Positions 48,821 to 54,053 of a DNA stretch of 54,053 bases are shown piece after piece (position 1 is the first letter of the stretch; the number at the start of each line of letters is the position of its first letter). The position numbers and the translations under genes were made by a program. Source of the stretch: Streptomyces orinoci (GTDB lineage Bacteria > Actinomycetota > Actinomycetes > Streptomycetales > Streptomycetaceae). The notes under the pieces are model-generated. The model made no database searches and was not told where the DNA came from. It saw only the letters and a list, made by a program, of their open reading frames with translations. The stretch spans positions 1-54,053 of the forward strand of contig NZ_PHNC01000018.1 of the NCBI RefSeq assembly GCF_003121295.1, given 5' to 3'.

Positions 48821-51800
48821 ATGACAGACATCGATGTTTCCCGGCGCCCGTTATCCTGTGCCAGCCCCGTGCCGGCCGGTGCCGGCGGCCCGCGCGAGTA
48901 CCCGCGCGACCGGTGCCTTCCCGAGCTCTTCGAGGAGCGGGCAGCGGCCCGTCCGCAGGCCCTCGCCGCCCGGCACGGCGAACGCACCCTGACCTATGGG
49001 CAGCTCAGCGCCCGCTCCAGCGCGCTGGCGGCGCATCTGCTCGACCGCGGTGTGGAGCCCGGCACCCCGGTGGGCGTCTGCGGCATCCGTTCCCTGGAGG
49101 CGCTGATCGCCCTGCTCGGCATCCTCAAGGCGGGCTGTGCCTATGTCCCGCTGGACGAGGACCTGCCGCCGGCCCGGCTGCGGGCCATGGCCGAGGACAC
49201 CGGGCTGCGCGCGGCCGTCCTGCTGCCGGGCAGTGCGGGCCCGGTGCGCGGACTGCCCATCTGTGTGGACTTCGGCGACGTCCTTGACGACGCCCCCAAG
49301 TCCTTTGCCTCTGCCGCCACTTCGGCTGCCGACTGCGCCTATGTGGCGTTCACCTCCGGCTCGTCCGGCCGCCCCAAACCGGTGGCGATACCCCACCGCG
49401 GGGTGGTCCGCCTGGTGCTCTCCGACCGTCAACTGCCCCCGCCCGGACCGGGCGATGGAGTGCTGCACGCCTATGGCCTGTCCTCCGATGCCTCCACCAT
49501 AGAGATCTGGGGCGCACTGCTCACCGGCGCCTGCCTGGTCCTGGCGGACCGCGCGGAACTGCTCTCGGCCGTGGCGCTGGAGGAGCTGTTCCGCACCCGG
49601 GGCGTGACCGTCGCCTATCTCACCACCAGCGTCTTCCACCTGGTCGCCCGTACCCGCCCGCAGGCCCTGGCCGGGCTGCGGTTTGTCTCCGCCGGCGGGG
49701 AGGCGATGGACCCGCGCCTGGCCAATGAGGTGCTGGCCGCCTGCCCCGGCACCACCGTGGTCAACTTCTATGGGCCCACCGAGTGTTCGGTCGTCGCCAC
49801 CGCGTATGTGCTCCCCCGCGCCCTGCCCACCGAGGGCGCCGGTGTCCCCATCGGCCGTCCCTTCGGCGCCACCGTCTGTCATGTGCTGCGCCCCGACGGT
49901 TCGCCCGCCGCACCCGGCGAGGAGGGGGAGCTGTATCTCGGCGGGGATGGCCTGGCCCTGGGCTACCCCGGCGATCCCCGGCTGACCGCCGAGCGGTTCC
50001 GCAGCCTGCCGGCCGTCGAGCCGGGCGGGCCGCTGTACCGGACCGGTGACCGGGCCGTCCGGCGCGCCGATGGACTGCTGGAGTACCGGGGACGGCTGGA
50101 CCGCCAGGTGAAACTGCGCGGGGTACGTGTCGAACTGGACGAGATCGAGGCCCGGTTGCGCGCTCATCCCGAGGTCGGCGAGGCCGTGGTGGAGCTGGAG
50201 GCGGGCGCTCTGACCGCCTATGTCACCGCCGCCCGGCCCGGCCGCCCGCTGCCGGTGTCCGGCATCCGCGCCCACTGTGCCGAGTGGCTGCCGTCCCAGG
50301 TGGTCCCGGCGCTGGTGGCCATGGACCGGCTGCCGGTGACCAATGGCGGCAAGGTGGACCGTACCCGGCTGAAGGCCCTCGCGCCGCAACCCCGGAACGC
50401 CGGGGCCCCGGAGCGCGGGGCCGTGGAGCCCGGAGCAGCGGGCCTCGGAGCCGGGGGGCTGCTCGAGGTCCTCGCCGAGGTGTGGCACCAGGTGCTCCGG
50501 GTACGCCCCCTCCCCCAGGACGACTTCTTCCTGCTCGGCGGTGACTCACTGCTCGCCTCCGAAACCGTCACCCGCACCCTGGCGGTGCTGAACCTCGATG
50601 CCGCCCTGGGCTCCACCCTGATCAGGGCCCTGCTGGCCGCGCGCACCCTGGAGGGCTTCGGCGCGGCCGTCGCCGGACTGCGGGGCGGGGCCGCCGGATT
50701 GACGCGGGCGGCACCGCCCATCGACTTCGAGCGCGAGAGCGACCTCGGCTTTACGCTGCCGCCCGCCCAGGGCCCGGCCCCGCGCCCGGAGGATCCCCGG
50801 AATGTCCTGCTCACCGGCGCCTCGGGCTTTGTCGGCGCCTTCCTGCTGGACCGGCTGCTGCGGATGACCTCCGCCCGCGTCCACTGCCCCGTACGGGCCT
50901 CCGGCACCGAGCACGCCACCCGGCGAGTGCGCAACACCCTGGCCCGCTACGGTCTGCGCCTGGACGAGGCCGACTGGCGGCGGGTGGAGTGCTTTCCCGC
51001 CGACCTGACCGAACCCGGCCTGGGGCTCTCCCAGGCTCACGCCGCCGAACTCTTTGGCGGCCTCGACCTGATAGTGCACAACGCCGCCCGGGTCAACTTC
51101 CTCTATCCGTATGAGGAGTTGCGCGCGCCCAATGTGGAGGGCACCCGGACGGTCGTCCAGCTGGCGGCGCCCCGCCGGATACCCGTCCACTTCATCTCCA
51201 CCGTCGCCGTGGTGGCCGGCTTTGGCACGGCCGGGGTGGACAAGGTGGACGAGGACACTCCACTGGCCCACGCCGACGGCCTCACCATGGGCTACGCGGA
51301 GAGCAAATGGGTCGCCGAAGAGCTGCTGCGGCGGGCGGCGGACCAGGGGCTGCCGGTGGCCGTCCACCGGCCGTACGAAGTGACGGGCGACCGGGTGAAC
51401 GGCGCCTGCAACACCGAGACCGCCATCTGCTCGCTGTTCAAGACGGTCGCCGAGACGGGCCTGGCCCCCGATATCGAGCTGCCGATGGACTTTGTCCCGG
51501 TGGACCACCTCGCCGAGTCCGTGGTCCATATCGCCACCCGGCGGCCGGCCGACGGGCGGGTGTACCACCTCACCAACCCGCGCCCGGCCATGCTCTCGGA
51601 CGTCCTGGACCGGATGCGCGCGGCGGGCTTCACCATCCGGACGCTGCCCTACGACCGGTGGGTGGGCGAACTGGTCCGCCATGTGGCCCGAAACCCCACC
51701 AGCGCCACCGCCCCCTTTGTCTCACTGTGTGTGGACCGCAGCCGCAAGGCCGATATCTCGGTCAAGGAGATGTACCTCAAGGGCGTCTTCCCGGTCCTGG

Positions 51801-51961
51801 GCCGGCGCAACGCCGAGGAGGCACTGGCGGACAGCGGACTGCACTGCCCACCGGTCGATTCCGCCCTGCTGGACCGCTACTTGGAGTTCTTCTTCACCTC
51901 CGGCTACCTCCCCCGGCCCACCGGACAGCCGTCCCCTCCCGGAACGGAGCACCGCGCATGA
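48821..51961 (+). CDS. NRPS-like A-T-R enzyme (adenylation, carrier, thioester reductase)
   Basis: A 1046-aa one-module enzyme. A domain about 30-520: phosphate loop FTSGSSGRPKP from about 177, substrate Asp D223 in SSDASTIEI, NFYGPTECSVV, YRTGDR, and NGGKVDR with the conserved Lys. T domain: LGGDSLL with phosphopantetheine Ser576. R domain from about 661: NADPH motif GASGFVG, then FISTVAV, and the catalytic YAESK (Y825, K829). By-eye pocket residues D-A-I-Y-V-A-F-V-V-K suggest an alpha-amino acid with a hydrophobic side chain; this is tentative. No condensation domain, so a single amino acid is reduced to the aldehyde or alcohol. ATGA overlap with the P450. Confidence 0.93.
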   Translation: MTDIDVSRRPLSCASPVPAGAGGPREYPRDRCLPELFEERAAARPQALAARHGERTLTYGQLSARSSALAAHLLDRGVEPGTPVGVCGIRSLEALIALLGILKAGCAYVPLDEDLPPARLRAMAEDTGLRAAVLLPGSAGPVRGLPICVDFGDVLDDAPKSFASAATSAADCAYVAFTSGSSGRPKPVAIPHRGVVRLVLSDRQLPPPGPGDGVLHAYGLSSDASTIEIWGALLTGACLVLADRAELLSAVALEELFRTRGVTVAYLTTSVFHLVARTRPQALAGLRFVSAGGEAMDPRLANEVLAACPGTTVVNFYGPTECSVVATAYVLPRALPTEGAGVPIGRPFGATVCHVLRPDGSPAAPGEEGELYLGGDGLALGYPGDPRLTAERFRSLPAVEPGGPLYRTGDRAVRRADGLLEYRGRLDRQVKLRGVRVELDEIEARLRAHPEVGEAVVELEAGALTAYVTAARPGRPLPVSGIRAHCAEWLPSQVVPALVAMDRLPVTNGGKVDRTRLKALAPQPRNAGAPERGAVEPGAAGLGAGGLLEVLAEVWHQVLRVRPLPQDDFFLLGGDSLLASETVTRTLAVLNLDAALGSTLIRALLAARTLEGFGAAVAGLRGGAAGLTRAAPPIDFERESDLGFTLPPAQGPAPRPEDPRNVLLTGASGFVGAFLLDRLLRMTSARVHCPVRASGTEHATRRVRNTLARYGLRLDEADWRRVECFPADLTEPGLGLSQAHAAELFGGLDLIVHNAARVNFLYPYEELRAPNVEGTRTVVQLAAPRRIPVHFISTVAVVAGFGTAGVDKVDEDTPLAHADGLTMGYAESKWVAEELLRRAADQGLPVAVHRPYEVTGDRVNGACNTETAICSLFKTVAETGLAPDIELPMDFVPVDHLAESVVHIATRRPADGRVYHLTNPRPAMLSDVLDRMRAAGFTIRTLPYDRWVGELVRHVARNPTSATAPFVSLCVDRSRKADISVKEMYLKGVFPVLGRRNAEEALADSGLHCPPVDSALLDRYLEFFFTSGYLPRPTGQPSPPGTEHRA

Positions 51962-53169
51962 CCGCCCCCGAGGAACTCGTCCCGGTCCCGGCCGCCGAAC
52001 CCGGCACCGCCGGGCCGCCCTGCGGCTATGCCCGGCTGCGCGCCGAACAGCCGGTGGTCAAGGCCAAGTTGCCCAATGGCGAGACGGGCTGGCTGCTCAG
52101 CCGCTACGAGGACGCACGCGCCGCCTTCGCCGATCCGCGCCTTGTCCGGCCGCTGCTCTCCGCCTGGCCGCCGCGCGAGGGCCCCGACGCTCCCCCGCCC
52201 TGCCTGCCCACCTTCCTGGAGATGACCGGAGCGCACCATGAGCGGGTACGGCGCACCGTACTGCCGCTCTTCGGCCGGCGCCGGCTGGAGTTCATGGCGC
52301 CCAGGATCCGGGCCATGGCCGGGGAACTGCTCGACGCCATGGTGGCGTCCGCCGCCGATGGCACCGCCGATCTGATCGGCGCCTATGTGGAACCGCTCCC
52401 GCTGCGGGTGCTGTGCGAGACGACCGGACTGCCGCACGAGGACCGCGACATCTATCTGCCGCATACCCTCACCCTGCTCGGCGCCGCCGGACTGTCCATG
52501 GACGAGGTGCTGGCGGCCCTCTACGCGCTGCAGGACTACGGCGACGCACTCATCTCCCGCAAGGAGAAGGAGGGCGAGGGCGAGGACTGTATCCACCTGC
52601 TGCTGGCGGAGAGCCGCCGTCCGGGCAGCGAGCTGACCCGGGACGATGTGGTCAGCTTTGTGGTCACCATGCTGATGGCTGGCTACCAGACCAATGTCCA
52701 GCACACCGGGAACGCGCTGTTCACCCTGCTCACCCATCCCGGGCAGCTGAGCGAACTGCGGGCGGCGCCGGAGCGGATGGGCAGCGCGGTGGAGGAGCTG
52801 CTGCGCTATGTCCCGCTGATGAACGCCATCAACATCCTGGTGGCCCAGGAGGACTTCACCCTGCACGGGCAGCGGATCCGGGCCGGGGACGCGGTCATCC
52901 CGGTACCGGCCTCCGCCAATCGCGATCCCGCCACGTTCACCGACCCCGACCGCCTGGACCTGACCCGCACCCCCAACCCACATATCGCCTTCGGGCACGG
53001 CCCGCACTCCTGCACCGGCGGGCATCTCACCAGGCTGCAACTGGGCATTGTCATCGAGGTGTTGCTGGAGCGGCTGCCCGGCATCGAGCTGGCGGTGCCC
53101 GCGGACGCCATCCCCTGGGACGAGTCCACACCGCTGCGGGCCCCCGCCAGGCTGCCGGTGCGCTGGTGA
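51958..53169 (+). CDS. Cytochrome P450 coupled to the A-T-R enzyme
   Basis: A 403-aa bacterial class I P450. The heme loop is FGHGPHSCTGGHL with C352 as thiolate ligand. The K-helix ExxR is EELLR. The C-helix has HERVRR. The I-helix motif reads MAGYQTN (A241-T245), with Gln where most have an acidic residue. The ATG overlaps the A-T-R stop, so the two are made together and it probably oxidises the A-T-R product or the carrier-bound amino acid. Redox partners are not in the window. Confidence 0.94.
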   Translation: MTAPEELVPVPAAEPGTAGPPCGYARLRAEQPVVKAKLPNGETGWLLSRYEDARAAFADPRLVRPLLSAWPPREGPDAPPPCLPTFLEMTGAHHERVRRTVLPLFGRRRLEFMAPRIRAMAGELLDAMVASAADGTADLIGAYVEPLPLRVLCETTGLPHEDRDIYLPHTLTLLGAAGLSMDEVLAALYALQDYGDALISRKEKEGEGEDCIHLLLAESRRPGSELTRDDVVSFVVTMLMAGYQTNVQHTGNALFTLLTHPGQLSELRAAPERMGSAVEELLRYVPLMNAINILVAQEDFTLHGQRIRAGDAVIPVPASANRDPATFTDPDRLDLTRTPNPHIAFGHGPHSCTGGHLTRLQLGIVIEVLLERLPGIELAVPADAIPWDESTPLRAPARLPVRW

Positions 53170-53224
53170 CACGCCTCCCCCGACGACCCCTTACCGCCCC
53201 GGACCGGACAAGAGAGGCCCCAAG

Positions 53225-54053
53225 GTGACCGCACCCCACGAGGAACAACTCCCGGCGCACGAGGAACAACTGCCGCACTACCCCTTCAGCACCCAGGGCG
53301 ACCGCCTCGCCCCCGAACTCGGCGAGTTGCAGCGCCGCTGCCCGGTGGCGCGGGTGAGCACCAACTCAGGCGGCGAGGCCTGGCTGGTCACCGGCTATGA
53401 GCTGGCCCAGCATGTGCTGCGGGAGCGGAAGTTCGCCCGGTCCGTCCTGGGCGACCCCGAGGCGCCCGGCCAGGACGCCCCGATCCTGGCCCCCGAACTG
53501 CTGGACGCCATGAATTACCTCCAGGGGGCCGGGCTGCGCGATGAGGTCCTCAAGGCCCTGGGCCGCAACCAGCCCGCGCTTCCCGCCGACTGGGTCGCCG
53601 GGATCACCCGGGAGGGCCTGGAGGCCATGGTCCGGCAGGGCAGCCCCGGGGATCTCCAGCATCATTTCGCGGAATGGGTGGCCGCCCAGTGCATGTGCCG
53701 GGTCCTGGGGCTGCCCTTCGAGGACCGCGAATGGCTCGCGGTACGGGCGGACCTCGACCTGACCATGGTGACCCCCACCAATGAGGAGCTCGCCCGCAAC
53801 TGGGAGGAGATCCGGGTCTATATGCACCGGCATATGACCACCCGCCGTCCCGGCGAGCCCCGTGGCCTCATCGACCGCCTCGCCGACCTCAACGAACGGC
53901 AACAAGGCCTGACCGACGAGCAGTTGTCCAACATTTGCGCCGTGCTGTTCGTCAGCGGCTACGAGGACTTCGCCAGCTTCCTGGGTGTCGCGGCGCTCAA
54001 CCTCCTCCAGCACCCGGAGGCGATGGACTCGGTGCGGGCCAGGCCGGAGACCA
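53225..54053 (+). CDS. Second cytochrome P450-like protein, truncated by window end
   Basis: The first 276 codons of a P450-like protein, starting at GTG 53225 with AGAGAGG upstream. It has the N-terminal fold (YPFSTQGDRLAPELGELQRR, EAWLVTGYELAQHVLRERKF). The C-helix lacks the usual H-x3-R (reads LQGAGLRDEV), and the I-helix reads VSGYEDF (S244-D248) instead of A-G-x-D/E-T-T. The heme loop lies outside the window. Residues 5-18 contain a duplicated HEEQLP. It is 55 bp after the first P450 and in the same likely operon. Confidence 0.85.
   Translation, partial: MTAPHEEQLPAHEEQLPHYPFSTQGDRLAPELGELQRRCPVARVSTNSGGEAWLVTGYELAQHVLRERKFARSVLGDPEAPGQDAPILAPELLDAMNYLQGAGLRDEVLKALGRNQPALPADWVAGITREGLEAMVRQGSPGDLQHHFAEWVAAQCMCRVLGLPFEDREWLAVRADLDLTMVTPTNEELARNWEEIRVYMHRHMTTRRPGEPRGLIDRLADLNERQQGLTDEQLSNICAVLFVSGYEDFASFLGVAALNLLQHPEAMDSVRARPET

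Overview
The window is about 54 kb of very GC-rich DNA. Strong third-position G/C bias, frequent GTG and TTG starts, many secreted wall-active proteins, NsdA-type, DUF397 and PAS-PP2C regulators, a c-di-AMP riboswitch upstream of an NlpC/P60 gene, and dispersed copies of a repeat I know from Streptomyces intergenic DNA all point to a Streptomyces or a very close relative. No rRNA, tRNA, CRISPR array, transposase, prophage or plasmid module was seen. Most of the window looks like ordinary accessory chromosome.

Layout. 1-7.1 kb: a truncated membrane esterase, a YchJ protein, an NlpC/P60 hydrolase behind a c-di-AMP riboswitch, a secreted protein, a 2OG-Fe(II) dioxygenase, a deacetylase/glycosyltransferase pair and a second membrane esterase. 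7.2-12.8 kb: a Ser/Thr kinase with a downstream lipoprotein, a probable DUF6528 protein, an unknown 396-aa protein and a small secreted protein. 12.9-15.0 kb: a divergent NHEJ pair (LigD-type polymerase and LigC-type ligase). 15.2-18.2 kb: a GH6 cellulase convergent with a cellulose-synthase-like GT2. 18.4-22.1 kb: an overlapping micro-operon (62-aa protein, ArsR regulator, 42-aa membrane protein), small proteins and a HEAT-like protein. 22.4-30.6 kb: a PAS-PP2C protein that lacks a metal-binding Asp, an NsdA-like TPR regulator, an APH-fold kinase, a large PGRP-type amidase, an LRR protein and a DUF397 protein.

30.6-36.2 kb is a catabolic block. Enoyl-CoA hydratase, a double-DUF35 protein and two thiolase-fold proteins lie in one tightly overlapping minus-strand operon, divergent from an acyl-CoA synthetase across a 17-bp inverted repeat. 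This resembles actinobacterial steroid or branched-acyl side-chain degradation modules. 36.3-39.6 kb holds a peroxiredoxin divergent from a TetR regulator over a perfect 20-bp palindrome, an I36-type secreted inhibitor and thiol peroxidase. 39.9-47.8 kb holds PaaK with a PaaR-like operator, a secreted penicillin-acylase-family amidase, a flavin amine-oxidase-like protein, a nitronate monooxygenase and two secreted proteins.

48.3 kb to the end is the left edge of a likely biosynthetic cluster: a flavin-split-barrel protein, a one-module NRPS-like A-T-R enzyme, a P450 translationally coupled to it, and a second, atypical P450 cut by the window end. The A-T-R enzyme should activate an amino acid and release it by reduction as an amino-aldehyde or alcohol for the P450s to tailor. 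This is the best candidate here for an undescribed system, but its extent cannot be judged from this window.
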